A stretch of DNA of 64,000 nt from Ficedula albicollis (GCF_000247815.1 NC_021671.1:22229874-22293873); one strand, 5' to 3'; numbered from the stretch's first letter, positions 46,437 through 59,700 are shown. Made by a program: numbers and translations. The notes: generated by a model not told the origin, from the sequence alone.

Positions 46437-46540
46437 CCGCCGCCCGGAGGCAAGAAGAGGCTTTCGCCACCGCCAGATGCACCTCCAGGTGCCTGAGCCT
46501 CCAGATCACCCGCATCTCCGCCTTCTTCAAGCATTTCCAG
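46357..46540 (+). CDS. ANOS1: ANOS1 (KAL1) exon 1, partial: anosmin-1 N-terminus
   Basis: Anosmin-1 is a secreted, matrix-bound glycoprotein. It has a Cys-rich N-terminal region, a WAP domain and four fibronectin III repeats, binds heparan sulfate and FGFR1, and guides GnRH neuron and olfactory axon development (known for the family). Here the 3' end of the exon reads RCTSRCLSLQITRISAFF then KHFQ, nearly identical to the anosmin N-terminus as I remember it, including its first two cysteines. It ends exactly at CAG|GTAGGG, a consensus donor, in phase 0. The ATG at 46357 has G at -3 and +4 and begins Met-Val, as in human anosmin-1. Between them lies a 71-base pure-C run that replaces the expected Leu/Ala-rich signal peptide and leaves a +1 frame mismatch (184 bases from ATG to donor). 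As printed it would encode poly-Pro, not a signal peptide. I judge the locus real and the C run an error. Confidence 0.88.
46365..46435. repeat. Pure poly-C run, 71 bases, inside ANOS1 exon 1
   Basis: Uninterrupted C from three codons after the ATG to GCCGCCGCCCGG. It occupies the place of the hydrophobic signal peptide codons, which in the family are GC-rich and Leu/Ala-coding. Confidence 0.98.
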
Positions 46541-46546
46541 GTAGGG
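46541..46546 (+). other. ANOS1: 5' splice site of ANOS1 intron 1
   Basis: CAG|GTAGGG directly follows the anosmin residues HFQ. Beyond this point the translated frame (VGAWHRAG) no longer matches anosmin-1, whose next residues are NNGSL, so the exon ends here. Confidence 0.85.
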
Positions 46547-46665
46547 GCATGGCACCGCGCAGGGATCTCCCCTCCCTGCCGGGGAGCGGGTGTCCCCGGG
46601 CCGGGGGTGGGGGCGCCTCTTGGCGAACTTGGGGCCCGCACGCCCAGGGATGGCCGGCACCTGGA

Positions 46666-46923
46666 GGCGCCGGACAGGTGGGCACGGCAGCGCCGAGCCC
46701 CGTCGGTGCCTGTGGGCGGGTCGTGGGCTCCTGGCACGCTCTGCCCTGGCTCCTCGCAGGTGCCCGGCGCTCCCGGCCGCTGCTCCGGCACGGTGGCGCC
46801 GGACAGGTGGGCGCGGCAGCGCCGAGCCCCGTCGGTGCCTGTGGGCGGGTCGTGGGCTCCTGGCACGCTCTGCCCTGGCTCCTCGCAGGTGCCCGGCGCT
46901 CCCGGCCGCTGCTCCGGCACGGT
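46666..46923. repeat. Two-copy tandem duplication, period 129 bp, in the CpG island
   Basis: GGCGCCGGACAGGTGGGC begins at 46666 and 46795, each copy ending GCTGCTCCGGCACGGT. The copies differ at a single visible site (GGGCACGG versus GGGCGCGG, a CpG/CpA change). The period is a multiple of three, so chance frames crossing it show a repeated 43-residue peptide. It starts only 125 bases after the donor. Confidence 0.96.
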
Positions 46924-47880
46924 GCCGGCGGTGCGCTCGTCCTGCCGCGCGGTGCGCGGCGATCCCGCGGGGCTCCGCCTGCCGGTGCGCCAGGCCGCCC
47001 GCAGGTGGTTCGCTTCCCCCGCCCGCTGGGAAAGTTTGAGCCTGTTTTTTAGGAGCGATAATCATGAACGTGTAATACTTGGTTCTGAGCTGCTGGAAGA
47101 TGAGGGTGGGGGTATCGCTTTTTCTTTTCTTTTTCTGGGACAGAGAGGCACATCTCTGGCTAACGGGAGTGGAGAAATAGGGATAAAGTGGGGAGAAAGG
47201 GAATTGAAGTGGTGGGAGACCTGCGGGGCTTAAAATGAAAGCTGGAAGCAGTGCGGCGCCAGCGCAAGAGCAGCGGGTGTCTGTCTGCCCGTCCTTTCTC
47301 CTCTTCTAGTTACACACGCACCTTTCCCTTTTCCTTTCCCCACCTGTTCTTCACTGCGCAAATACTAAACCTAGTCGAATTCACGCAAACGATGGAAACC
47401 CTTCCGAGCTGCTGGGCGTTCTCCCTCCCCAGAGCCGCAGCCCCTTTGGGGAAGGTGGCCAGCTCGGTGTGACGGGAGCCACCTCGGCCCTCCGGGCTGG
47501 CACAGATCGGGAGCGCGCCGCTCGCTCGCCCCGGGCTTGCCGGTCCGCGAGAACCCGGGAACGCCCGGGCGAGTGCTTGGGTGGAGTTGGCGTTCGGGGC
47601 AAAGGTGTTGGCACCAAAGGCAGGTCTCAGAGCTGTTTAAGGATAAACCAATTTAAAAAGAAAAAAAATGAAAAAGGGGTGTTAGAGGAGAGCTGCGTGT
47701 GTGCGGCCAAGGGCAGCAGGATGCCGGTTGGGTGCCTGCAGCCGGGTTTGGGTTGAGAGACCCGAGGCGGGTGCAGAAGGGGCTGCCCTGGCCCGGGGCT
47801 CGGCGGGGGCGGCGGAGCGCTCGCTGTCAGCGTGGTCCGTGCATCGCGGGACAGCCTGCGAGGAGGGTACCATTCATACA

Positions 47881-50800
47881 GCTCATTATCCCCGAGAGCG
47901 GTTAGTACTTTTTATTGCGTTGTCAGGCGGTTGTAACTTACTTGTTTTACAGTTTCAGTGGCTAAAGAGGCAGTTTAGATCAAGCCAATTCATAGTGAAA
48001 GGCTTTCCCCCCCACTTTTTTGTGTGTTTTCTTGGCAAGATTTCTTTTTCAACGTAAAACTGCTGACAGAATGCACACTGCCAAACAATCGTGATTACAT
48101 TTTAATTAGCTAGAGTGAAATAACAAGGGAATTACTCAGTTAGGACTTGATAACTGGCTGTTTTTTTGTAATCAGTTGGAAATCTCAGAGTTTTAACCCC
48201 AACCTGCTAAAGCACGTGGTAATTTATCTTAATTACTAGGGATTAAACTCCTGTTAGACATGAAACGACTGTAATGTTTGGAAGATAAAGTGCTCTCGTT
48301 TTTAAAAGTTAAGCTCTCCATTGTCTTATAATGAGGAAAAGGAGGAGAGTTTTAAAGTACATCAAGCATCCAGTGTTCTCACAGGAGACTGATAAAACAC
48401 AGTGGACTATAGGATGTGCAGGTTTGGGACGGATTATTCCATGTGGGCTAAAGGGTATGATGGTCCTTCCATTCCTTTCTTTTCTCCCTCCTTCGTTCCC
48501 TTCCCCTTTTCATCTCAACTGGTAGCAATTTCTGGAGTTCTTTTTATTTCAGATGCCTGCTTATCTTGTAATCTGATTCAATCTTTGAAGCAAACTAAAC
48601 ACTAGGTCTTCCCAATCAAAGCAGGAAGGAACTCCAGTATCTCCCAGATAGGCAAGGATTGAAAGAAGACTGACCCACTCATTTCTCAGTCCTGCTTTAG
48701 ATACAGCCTCAGTGGTGGGGGTTAGGGAGACAGCAGCTGAAAGCTTTGCAAGAGATAATGTTCCCAAAACTTCACAGAAACTTAATTTCTTATAGCTTAT
48801 GGTACTAAAATCACATTACTAACAACTTTTTAAAGAGAATGAGGTAGCATCAATAGGAAGTTTGAGTTAATTCTATACCTTCTGACTCTTGTTTGAATGG
48901 CAACTACTATTCTTCCAACTTCCAAATGTTCACCAGGGATTTTAATTCATTTCCCCCCTCACAGAGAATTTTCACCCATTTTTCTTTACTGTCCATATTT
49001 TTAAAAGTTTCAAGAAAGATATTTTTTCTAGAAGACCTATTTGTTAATTTACACTCGGGAAGCATTTCTTAGGCTATTTTAAATGTGCATTGTCAGTAGG
49101 AAATTATTTTAACTGAAGCGTAGGTCAAATAATATTATTTTTTTTCCATGTAGACTATTGATATGGGCTAGAAGAAGAATCAGTCACCTGAATCAAAAAT
49201 CTTTGGTCTTCAGAATGTTTGTTGAAGGGGCATGGATGCCTGCTTATTTCTGTAAAATCCCCATGGCCAGGGGAGTTTTCCAGTTCTGGTGGTTTTGGGA
49301 AGTTCCATGCAGAGGTTATACCAAAAGATATGGGACATCATTATGAGAATTATCTACCACATGGGTCTTACACCCAATGAAATGTGTGTGTTTTATATCT
49401 ATGGCCTATCTCCAGGCCATGAACTTTCACAGAGAACATGCTAGCACAAAGTTCTTTCATCCTAAGCAATCAAACAAAAAGATGTAAGCAGAAGGGGTCA
49501 TAGTGGATTCTTCCTTTGTATAAAATCTTCTTAATCGCATGCTCATCCACAGTAGAGAATTATGTTTAATGTCTAAATGAAAGGACTCCAACATATCTTT
49601 TCTTACTGGAATGTGTTCAACAGTGGGATTTAGCTTGCTCTGAAATTTTGCAGATGAGAAAAAGCATTTTTATCCCAACTGTGTAACTTAGGCCCCTGGA
49701 CAGCACCAAATGAAGCATTCATTGACCTGTGACCATAAAGAGTAAGGGCAAAGAGAGCTCATCTCTCTAGTCTTATGTTCAGAGTACTTATTTTAAGCCA
49801 TTTTGGGTGTTGACACTAGAGTTTTATTTTTACTATTGCAAAAGATGTATGAGGGAGTAATTGGAGCATTCACTGGAACCTCTCCATGCTCTTGGGTGAC
49901 TGCCTTGATAAAGCAGAGTTCCTAGTGTTGTTCTTCTTTTTCTGACAAAATTCTCCCTAAAACACCTGAACAGGGGAGGATGGCAAGAGTGTTCTTCCAG
50001 TAAGCAAGACTGTGACCATCAAGTGGCCTGCTTAGGACGAGAAGGTGTAGATTGAACCTTACAGTCCTTTATCATAATCAGTGTTGTGTGCATTTGGCTG
50101 TTACCTAAAAGAGCATGCTTGGGTATGGTATGGTGCTCTTATAAAATGGGAACAACAGTGCCTCCTCTAGTTTGCAATGAGAGGAAGGACTAAGGTGTCT
50201 GGGTACAAAAGAAACACCAAGACTGTGAATCCAGCATGGAAAAAGGCATGCTGTTTTAGGGACAGAAGTTCTACAGTGATGTCATTAGATATATTATTTC
50301 CCTCAACATTTTCTTATTAAGGCTATTTCTGTCTCAGTGTTTTAGTTGATCTCCAGGAGAAAGGTACACATTTTAATTTGATGTATTCAAAGTTTGTTTG
50401 TGAATCTAGTTTTATAGTAATTTAGTACAGTTGGTAAAGCCCTCATGAAGATGAAGTCAATTAGTCAGTTTTTGTTTTCTTGAAAAGGGTATGGATATAA
50501 TCAAGGACCTCATACAGCTGGACAAGAAGACTGAATTCTCAGATTAGTTTTGGTAAGGCTTTTCTGCATAACCTGCCTGCTTTAGTGGAGTGAGACTAAA
50601 TTCCTTGCATTTCTATCTGTGGGTGTAGCCTTTTCCATTTGTGATATTAGTTGTGGATGTACTCCTTTCAATTTGGGGGAGCAGGCATGGCAGTGACCTT
50701 TAGTTTTGTTTTCAAGTTGAGTGAAAAATCAATTTGGATTTTAATCTCTTTTCCCAGCCATCTGAGCCATTTTGTAAAACTGGCATGTTTAAAATTTTCT

Positions 50801-51127
50801 TTGTGAATAAGAGCTTGAACATCACTGTAACTACTTAGGCTAAAAAATGTTATGGAGAGGAAACTGTTTACTTTGACCTGTGAACTTGCTGATCTTTGTC
50901 TTAGCTGGTATCTGTTATAGACCTCTCAAGCTCAAGTGTCTTCCTGTGTAATATGTGCAACTTGATAATTCACTTAAGACGGAGGAGTGGTTAGCCTTGT
51001 TTACTGGGTCCAGAGCTGAGAGGGTGGTAGAACATGCCCTGAGAGTTTAGGCTAGTAGCCAATAAAATTGCCTGTGTTTGTGGTGTGGAGTCACTGGAGA
51101 GGTTACAGCCATATGCTCACAGAGGAA
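47881..51127. other. ANOS1 intron 1, nothing recognised
   Basis: Unique-looking AT-rich sequence without a recognised repeat family, RNA gene or exon. Confidence 0.45.
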
Positions 51128-51520
51128 CAGTACCTGGGGCTGAACAGCACCTCCTGGTAACTTCTTCTAGTGTTTAACCGCCCTCACACTAATAAAAAAG
51201 GTGTTTTCTCATGTTCAGGTGAAGTTTCCCATGTTTCAGATTTGGCCATTACCTCTTTGCTGTTACTGGGCTTCACTGAGAAGAGTCTGGCTTAATTTTC
51301 TTTACTCTCTCCCATCAGATGCTTAGAAAAATTGATGAGAAACCATCTAGGCTTTTCTATTCCAGACTAAACATTCCCAGTTCTTTTAGCCTCTTCTCAT
51401 GTGAGAAGTAGTACTATCCCTTTTCTGGGCCCCTCCACGAAGTCCATCTCTTTCTATGTAATGGGGAGCCCAATCCTGGACCTTGCACTCCAGGTGTGGA
51501 GGAGTGACTAGAACAGAGAA
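51128..51520 (-). mobile_element. CR1 LINE 3' fragment, - orientation
   Basis: The plus strand shows the reverse complement of the CR1 3' part: CCGCCCTCACACTAATAAAA, TCATGTTCAGGTGAAGTTTC, GCCATTACCTCTTTGCTG, GGGCTTCACTGAGAAGAGTC, AGCCTCTTCTCATGTGAG, GGGGAGCCCAATCCTGGACC and CACTCCAGGTGTGGAGGAG. Strongly diverged with no coding frame. It lies in intron 1, opposite in orientation to ANOS1. Confidence 0.85.
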
Positions 51521-54500
51521 TAAGATTGGCTACATTTTAAATATATAATGCCTGCTAAATACTGTTGCACACTTATAAATTGATTTTCATGATTTATATT
51601 TTCTTGCATAAGTTCACAAATGACCATTTATGATTGTCAGCGCATTAAAACCAAAATCTTAATGTTAAATCAAATTATTTTCCATCCTTTTAGATATTGG
51701 TATATTTCACTATAGTTTTAAATTTTTTAAAGGGGGTAGTTGTTAGTAATAAATTGAATCCTAGCAAATCCATTTCTTTATTCATCCAGGGGAATCCAGG
51801 TACATGGAGATAAATACATATCTGATCTAGAATTGTGATTGCTGCTTGAACAAGCTGGTGAGAGATTGTTAAAACTTGTTAAAATGGGCACTGGTTGGAA
51901 ACATACAGGCAACACTGTGGATGACCTTGGTCACCTATGGGTTCTGTGTTCATGTTGACTTATTTGTGAAGTGCATGAATTGTAGCTGAAAATTTTGATA
52001 CAACATAGACATCCCTCAAGTGGTAAGCCAGTTTTGTGATATATGGAAGGAAATTAGAGAGAAATTTCCTCTTCTAGTGTAAATCTAATAGTAATATACT
52101 ATGATTTAGTACTTAGGAATTAGTACTAAGCTAGATGAGCCAAGGCTAACTCAAAATTGTTTTTGAAAGTATGGAAAAATATTGTTTTAAGCTAATAGAG
52201 CCATATGTTGCATAATGTTTAGTAGCTATAAAAGGGAAGAGTAAGGCCTTAAAAGTTTGTTATATTGAATGACTGATAACTATATGGTGGTAGGAGGTTG
52301 TTTTTAGTGTTGTAGAAGGACTGTTGCATTACAGGACAACTGAAGTTCTTGAAGAAAAACAGTTCTTTAAATAATAAAAGGTTCTCAGATTTTATATCTG
52401 CAAGCAAATAATGTGCAAGTGATTACCTCTAGATAAGCAATACCAGATTTCACCTACAAGTCAGGAAGTTACTTGTCTAAATGCCAGCACATCTGCCTTC
52501 AAATTGCCTGTAACTCTAAAGTGCCTGCACCTGCAATAATCTGCAGTGGGTCCCAGCTGGGAAAGTGGAGGCCAGGCTCAAAGTCTAGAGTGCATGGGTC
52601 TCTGTGCTCTGCTGTAGAGAAGCTGGAAGTCATGAAGAAGCCGTTTATTGTAACTGTCTCAAATAATTTTGAAACTATAAATTGTTTTTCATTAAATCTT
52701 TTGAAAAGATGCGTGGTAATGAGTTGCATTTGTAATGAGATATGGTAGATATGTAGTGTGTTATTCCCAGAATGTTTCAGTTCCAATGGACAGGCTGCCC
52801 AGGCACTGAGTTTGCTTAGCTCTCTTGGGACGTGTTTTCAACCTTTTCTAAATGTGAAGATGTGTGCCATCTGCTTTTGTTGCTGTTTCAGTACTCATCT
52901 CCTTTCCAAAAATAGCCCTTGTCTTAAATAATTCTGACTTTCATATGTCTTGTAAAGCACATTGCTGTTAATTTATTTCCACAGACAAATTGTAGCATTT
53001 GTCATTACTTTGTTTTTCTCAAAACTCATTAAAAGTCCCAATCATTTTCCTGTTTTTAATGTTCATATGGCGTATAATTTGGGTAATTATTCTGGCATTT
53101 GGTGTGCTCTTATTATCAAGATCTGCAGTTCTGAACAAAAGGTATACAGATCTAACAGAATCTGAGGTAAAACCTGTGAAAATATGAAGGGTTTGTTTTG
53201 AAAAACAACAGTTGCATCTAGTGAAAACAGTTGCATTGTTCACCATACTGTGTAATTGAGCCATGGTTAATCTTTGCTGTTGTAACCTGGTCTGATATGA
53301 ATCTCCCTGATTTCAGTGGGAGTTGTATTCACTTTCTCATAACCAGACCCAAATCTCTTTGGCCTCAGTGAACACTTGCACAGTTGGTATGAGTGCAGGG
53401 GTTTCCACCACCTGGTCATTGTTTTCTAGTAGTTTAGATGACTCAGACTTGCTCATTGCTTTTGTAAATTAAAATACTTGTCGGTGTCTCAAGTGTAAGT
53501 TTAAATGCAAATCAAGTGAACTGCATGAAAATGTAAGTGAATGGTGAACAATTGTACTGAACAATGGGAATTGCCAAGATTTTTTTTCTCACATTTATTT
53601 GTGTATTCTTACATATTAAAAAATTTTCTTTATGTTTGTGTTTGTAAAATTAAAATAGCTGTTAATTTGGTAAATATGCTGGATACCAGGTACAATAATT
53701 TCAACAGGAATTACTAATAGGTTTTAAAGCAGACATTTTATATATATGAAAAATATTGGCAAATAATAGTTTAACTGTCATAGTCATGTTGGTGAGGGGG
53801 GGAGGAGATGCTGCTTTTGAAAAGCATTAGAAAACTTCTGAAAGAAAAAAAGCTGTCAGTTCTAAAATGCAAATCTTTTTCCATTGGAAGATATAGCCAC
53901 TTAATACAGAGCAGGAAGTTGTTCAGATGGGTAGTGTTCTTATTAAAACTATTACTAAAGCATTATTTGTTGTCTGAATATGGGTTGTGTCTGTGATTAA
54001 CTAGTGCTCTGAACTTAATTTAAATGTATTTGATTTAGTAAGTGTTTTATAAGGAAAAAAACCCAAAAACATTACACTTCTGAGACAGCTTGAAAAGCAG
54101 ACTGATTTTCCAGATGCTCATAATTTGTCATTTTGTAACAGGCAACTACTTAAGATTGAGTGCTGAGTTCGTGTTTACCGATAGAGATTGTTATTCACAA
54201 GCTGACCTACATCTCCACTGTCATTCTATGTGAATTTTTGCTCTCTCTGACTAGCTGGATTGGAGTACATAGCCACCTTTTGTAAACAGAAAAAGAAAGT
54301 GCTGTAATTTACCATCCATATTTTTAAAGATTGAAAATGGGAATAATGACTGAGTATCAGGAGCATCCTATAGCGGATAGACACATCTGTATTGATATTT
54401 AGTAGCTGGTGCCTGGCAAATGTAAACTTTGCACTAAAAAAACACTTGCCTAGGAGTTTACACCAAGAATCTTCATTTTTTGATCTTTTCCACAGCTGAG

Positions 54501-54660
54501 CCTTATAAGGCTTTATACTTCAAAAACCTTTGAAGTCCATGAAAAGCCTTCTGTTGATTTCAGCTGGATCAGGTCCATGTATGAACACTAGGTCCATGTA
54601 GTCAACAAAGTAGAGTGCTGTGAACTTGGTGTCCGAACTCCCGTTGTATCCGTTTTTCAG

Positions 54661-54718
54661 TCTGTTAGTGACCAAGAGGTCACAGGACACAGAGATGGAG
54701 AACTGGGGGTGTTGAAAG
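54661..54718 (+). other. Exon-like 58-bp segment with consensus splice sites (unproven)
   Basis: A pyrimidine-containing tract ending TCCGTTTTTCAG precedes the segment and GTAAGTGG follows it. Read in phase 0 from exon 1 it is open (SVSDQEVTGHRDGELGVLK), but it does not match the expected anosmin-1 continuation (NNGSL), and 58 bases would shift the frame. It could be a cryptic or alternative exon, a noncoding RNA exon or chance. Confidence 0.25.
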
Positions 54719-56141
54719 GTAAGTGGACCTTTTAAACTTGAAAGTAGAGTACTGTTCCTTTCATCTCTGATTAAAAAGAATCACACAGTCATTCAATCCA
54801 CTGAAAAGACTATCAGATATTTCCAGATTTGGGGAACAACCCCAGTCCAAAGTTTTAATCGAATTTCTGTTGTCCTCTGTGAGTAACATTTTTAACCATT
54901 GTATCTCTCTAGACTGTCAAAGAGATATGACATCAAAGTTATGTGGGTACGTGCATAAATACGTACAAATATAATTACATTCCTTTGAAAAAGAAGAGAC
55001 TTGTCTCAAGCTTGCAAAGGATGTGACTCCTCTGGTAAGCAGCTGAGATGGCTGATGAACACGTCTTCAGAACTTGTAGGAGAAGCAAGAAAAAGGACAG
55101 AGTCTCAGGATGGAGAAAGGTGGAGGTGGGTGAACTCTAGCAAGCTTACACTCCTGGAAGGAGAAATTATGTGGGAGTAGAGGGCACTGTAGGATTTCCT
55201 GTGGCAGGAAATCCTACATTGAAATTCAGGAACTATGGAACAAAGAACAGATGCACTGGGTCTGTAGGATGAATTGTTTGTAACTGTTTCTTGTGAATAT
55301 TTTTTATTCCTGTTCTTTCTCAGCTTCTTGAAATTTTACTTGGTTTCAAATTTTTAATTTTAATTTTTTGTAACATAGTAAAAATGTTTTGAAAACCCTT
55401 TTGTCTTCATTGAGGGGGTCAGTTACAGGAAAAGGCTCTATGAAAATCCACAACAAAGTTCTAGCTGACATTGTCTTTCATGTAAGAACTTAGACCAACT
55501 GCTGCCACTGTAATTCCTCAAGTGGTCACAGCTGAAACTGCAAACCTGGCCAAGGTAGTGAAGCCAGTTTTTTTCTGCCTGTGAGGGCTGCAATCTTGCT
55601 GTCATGGATCCTGTAATAAGATAATATGAAGGAATTTGCTTCAGAGCAAATGTCTTCCATCCAGACAGTCAGAAATTGAGGCTGATGGTGAAGACTGGAT
55701 GAGAATAATGTGCTCATTTAGTCTAGTGCAAATGTAGTTCAACTTTCCTTGCCATTCTTATGAGAATTCAGCAACATATTTCTGTTTTTCTTTTTTTAGT
55801 GGATTACTCTTTAGGGAAGTTATCGTCACAGTAATTTATATTAAAAAAAAAAAAGAAAAAGACAAGCAATCACAGTTCATGTACATGAATGTGATTTCTC
55901 AGCTAATGATTTAGGCCATGAGCATAGGGCAATACATCATTTGTATTTAACTGATCATGCTTTTTAACTGCTAATGACTGGAACATTCCAGTCAGGCCTC
56001 ATGGCATTTTTGGACCTAGACACTACATTTTTTGACCTCAGTGCTATAAGACTTTGGGTTTCCTTTGAATTTAGTATGTGGCAGAACAGATATGCAAAGC
56101 AGAAAATAGCGAGGAAGGGGTGATAATAATGTATTATTATT

Positions 56142-56142
56142 T

Positions 56143-56173
<31 letters not shown>

Positions 56174-56176
56174 TTT
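56142..56176. repeat. (TTTA)n microsatellite
   Basis: About eight to nine TTTA units, preceded by a TTA-rich stretch. Confidence 0.95.
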
Positions 56177-56613
56177 CCTATTAGAGTGACTGTCTGTCAC
56201 TCTCTTACCCAGAATTTGTATCCCTATATAGAAACTATTTCAACAGTGTGGCTTTTTTTTTTCTTTTTGGATTAGGTGATGGTTTTAGCTCCTTTGACAA
56301 AATAAAATCATTTTAATGTGTAACTACAACTAGACAATAATGAATCACACCATTATCTGACCCCATTTTAATTAGTTACAAAGAGTGTGTAATATATTGA
56401 CATTTAATTTGCATCTAACAATTTTGGGAAGGGAACTGGAACTAAAAGAGCTTGAGGCTTTCTTCTGTTTTCCTTCTATGAAACTGTGAACTGAGATCAA
56501 GAATTAGCCGAACATTGGTCAGTCTGAATATGCAGTAGGTGGAAGAAACATTTGGGATTTGATAAACTGACACAAAGAGGTAAAAATAATCCAATTAATG
56601 AAGAGTATGTCAC

Positions 56614-56753
56614 TTCATATATTCATAGCCACTTCATAGTAGCAGCTATGGGATGTGTTTGTCAGAATAAATGAGGAAAGAAGTTCATATATTCATAGCC
56701 ACTTCATAGTAGCAGATATGGGATATGTTTGTCAGAATAAATGAGGAAAGAAA
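56614..56753. repeat. Two-copy tandem duplication, period 70 bp
   Basis: TTCATATATTCATAGCCACT begins at 56614 and 56684, and both copies end ATGAGGAAAGAA. Differences: GCAGCTATGG/GCAGATATGG and GGATGTG/GGATATG. Confidence 0.95.
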
Positions 56754-59700
56754 ATGTAGATTTTTACAGCTAGAAGCTTACTGCTGGATTTTTTCTTTAA
56801 GTTAAAAAGCTAAATACACAATGTGAAAGACAGTAGGCTTTTGGTAAGTTTCATGGGTTTTCTGCCCAGTAGATCCTCAATGACCAAGTAGAGTAGAAAT
56901 GCACATGTGCAGCATATTAGTTCATCTTGTAAAAGAATTGGTTTACTCACAGATTTACACCTGTGTGTTTGAGCACTGGACATAACTGAAGCCTGAATTT
57001 TCAGTGACAGGTAATGTGGAACTGCAAACAATTATTTAAAGTCTTCTTCCTGTCTTCAAAACTTCTGTCCTTATGCAGAAAAAAAGAGCTGCACTGTGAA
57101 CTAAACTTGAATGTTAAATTTAACCTCAGCTGTTTTCCAAATTGTAGAAAAGTAAACATTTACAGTTTCCTAAAGGATATGCTGGTTGCCTTTGTTTTGG
57201 AATAGAAAGAACAACTCAGACTGAAGAGCTGTACAAATTACTGTAGGGTAGGCTCATGTTGTTTTCTTTAACTGGAGATCTTTCAGATTTCTGACTGATA
57301 CTCATTGATTCTTCCATTTATATAATTAATAGCTTAAGACAGGAGCTTTTGTTTCTGGCCTGATGCTGATATCCCTAAACTTGTTAGTAATGTGTCCAGT
57401 GGTTTCAATGGAAATAAGCTTAGGCCAGTGAAAATATACTAGAAATACCTGTTTAGATTTAAAAACAAGAAAATTCTCAGTATACTGTTTAAAGACTGTT
57501 AACTAGAATTTGTTAAACACCATCTTATTGTATCATAACATCTTCCTTTTCAATTCAGAGTAGTAGTAAATGCCATAACACCATTAGGACAAAGTAAAAT
57601 TGAATTGCTGGTTATATGCTAGATGTAAAGCTAGATGTAAAATATTTAAATATTTTTAGAAGAGATTCTTTCAGATGACAAGGGAAGGTGGAAGCAATTT
57701 AATGTAACCAGAGCTAAGTACCACTGAAGACAGTAGACAAATACTTTTTTAGAAGGTGAGATACTGCCTGGTTTCTGATTGTTACTCCATGTGTCCAGGT
57801 ACCCTCAGGGATTCCAGAGTATCCCTGTAAGTTTCATCAACAGGCATGACTTGTTCTCTTAATAGTAGGAGCAGATATCAAATTTTTATGCCTCTAAGAT
57901 GCTTAGTCATACCTAGTATATCCATCTGGTATAGATCGAGCCTCAGTTAACTTGTTCTCACCCATGAACTTCCCACTGAGAAAGTAAATCGTGCAGAGCT
58001 CCTCAGTCCAATGAAAAAGAAACTGGAATATTTTCAATCTACTTGTACTACCAGAACGTCCTTCACTGTCTTTCTTCCTCAATTGCTTTACACTGGTGAG
58101 AAGGCTAGTAAAATGGAAGGAAACTATAATTGGGACAGAATTCCTGGATCATACCACCAGTATCAGAGACTTTCCAAAAGAGAACAACTGAAATATTTGT
58201 CTGCAAAAAAAAAGTGATTTAAGAAAGAGAAACAAAATCTTAATATAAAATGCCTGCTGATAGCACAAGTTATTGACAACTAGTATTAACTGCAGTTGTC
58301 CACATTTAATAAACTGAAGGATATAAATTGCAACGGTTTTCTTTTGTGGCTGTTGATTTAGATTAAAGATACCAGAACTGGTAAGGACTTTGCAGTGGAA
58401 TTTTGTGAAATTCCATATCCAATTGTTTACATTAACTGGAGGCTTTAAAATACTGTGGCTTGGGTAGGGACTTAGGCCATGCTTTGACACCTCTCATGTT
58501 ACAAGCCTTTCAATAACTTCAATGCAAATTAACCTGAATTAATTTTTAACTCTTTCGCCTGGTGCCAGAAAGGTTTGAAACATGATGGATCTCTCAGCAA
58601 ATGCTTGTTCTGCATAACAGCTACATCTCTGGTAACCATATGTGTTAATGACAAATGATTCAGTTCTGCCTTGAAGAGAGATTTATTTTCCTTTTATGGT
58701 ATGTCTTCATTAGTTAGTTATAAGACTATTCTAAAAACCTGGCACGTGAAGTGCTTTTATGTTTATGGAGAATTTTATGGCAATGTGATGAAGCAACATA
58801 AATCTTCCACTGAAGATTGTCACTGAAGAAAGATTAAGTTAGTACCCCTGTACCTTTAATTGTATGAGTAGTTTTAGTATCTTGTTATCAATATAATTTA
58901 ATGTTGATTTCTTCTCTCTCTCATCTGTCCTTTTACAGTCTTAGGTTGCTTGCAAGGTGGTCTAGAACACTGGGCTGAAGCAATTGTCCCATGGAATATA
59001 CATTTCTTGTAGCATACAGTTCTTAAATGGGAAAAGCCCCTAAGAAAACTGGAAGAATATATTTCAACTTGCATTAAAAGACTATTTCTCTCAGGAATAT
59101 AGTGTCAGCATTGCAGGGCCAAAGGGTCTCAGCTCAGATCAGGTTAGCAGATATGTCAAATTCCAGTGGAAAGGGAAAGACTCACCCACCCTTCAATGCG
59201 CTCCTTCCTTGATGCCTGTTTTTCATCCGTTGTCAACACAATTTCATCACAACTTCTGCTGTTGTGGTAGCTATTACCATTCCTTAAAATAGGATAGGAT
59301 AAGAATGTGGTCTGCACACAGACTCTGCCAACAGGGTTTGCAGGTGTGGGAGCTGGGGAAAGACAGCAGCACAGACTGGTCTGGAGAAGGGCAGCATGAC
59401 TTCCTTTGCTTGTGGGACACTGTTAGGAGAAGGACATTCAGCAAGTAATGTGATGTGTGGTATCTGAGCAGATGCCACTGGCATCTACTAGTCTTAACAG
59501 TCATAACAGTCTTAATTTGGCAGCCCTGTGCGTTGACCTTCTACAGAAGTGAGAGCTGGGTTGGGACGGGACAGGCCAAGGACCAAAAAAATGAGAGCAA
59601 TAGAGAGAAGAGTGTTAACCTGTCTGGTAAGATTTTTGTTGAGTTGTACTTTAAAGATGAAACAATAAATTTTGGGCTTATTAAACTGCACCCATTCCAT

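Larger units (their letters stand above)
51521..56613. other. ANOS1 intron 1, little recognised
   Basis: Unique-looking AT-rich sequence apart from an exon-like segment at 54661-54718 and a (TTTA)n run at 56142-56176. Confidence 0.45.

Noticed and set aside
54661..54718. This segment as ANOS1 exon 2
   Set aside because: The encoded residues do not match the expected anosmin continuation and the length breaks the frame. Kept only as an exon-like finding.
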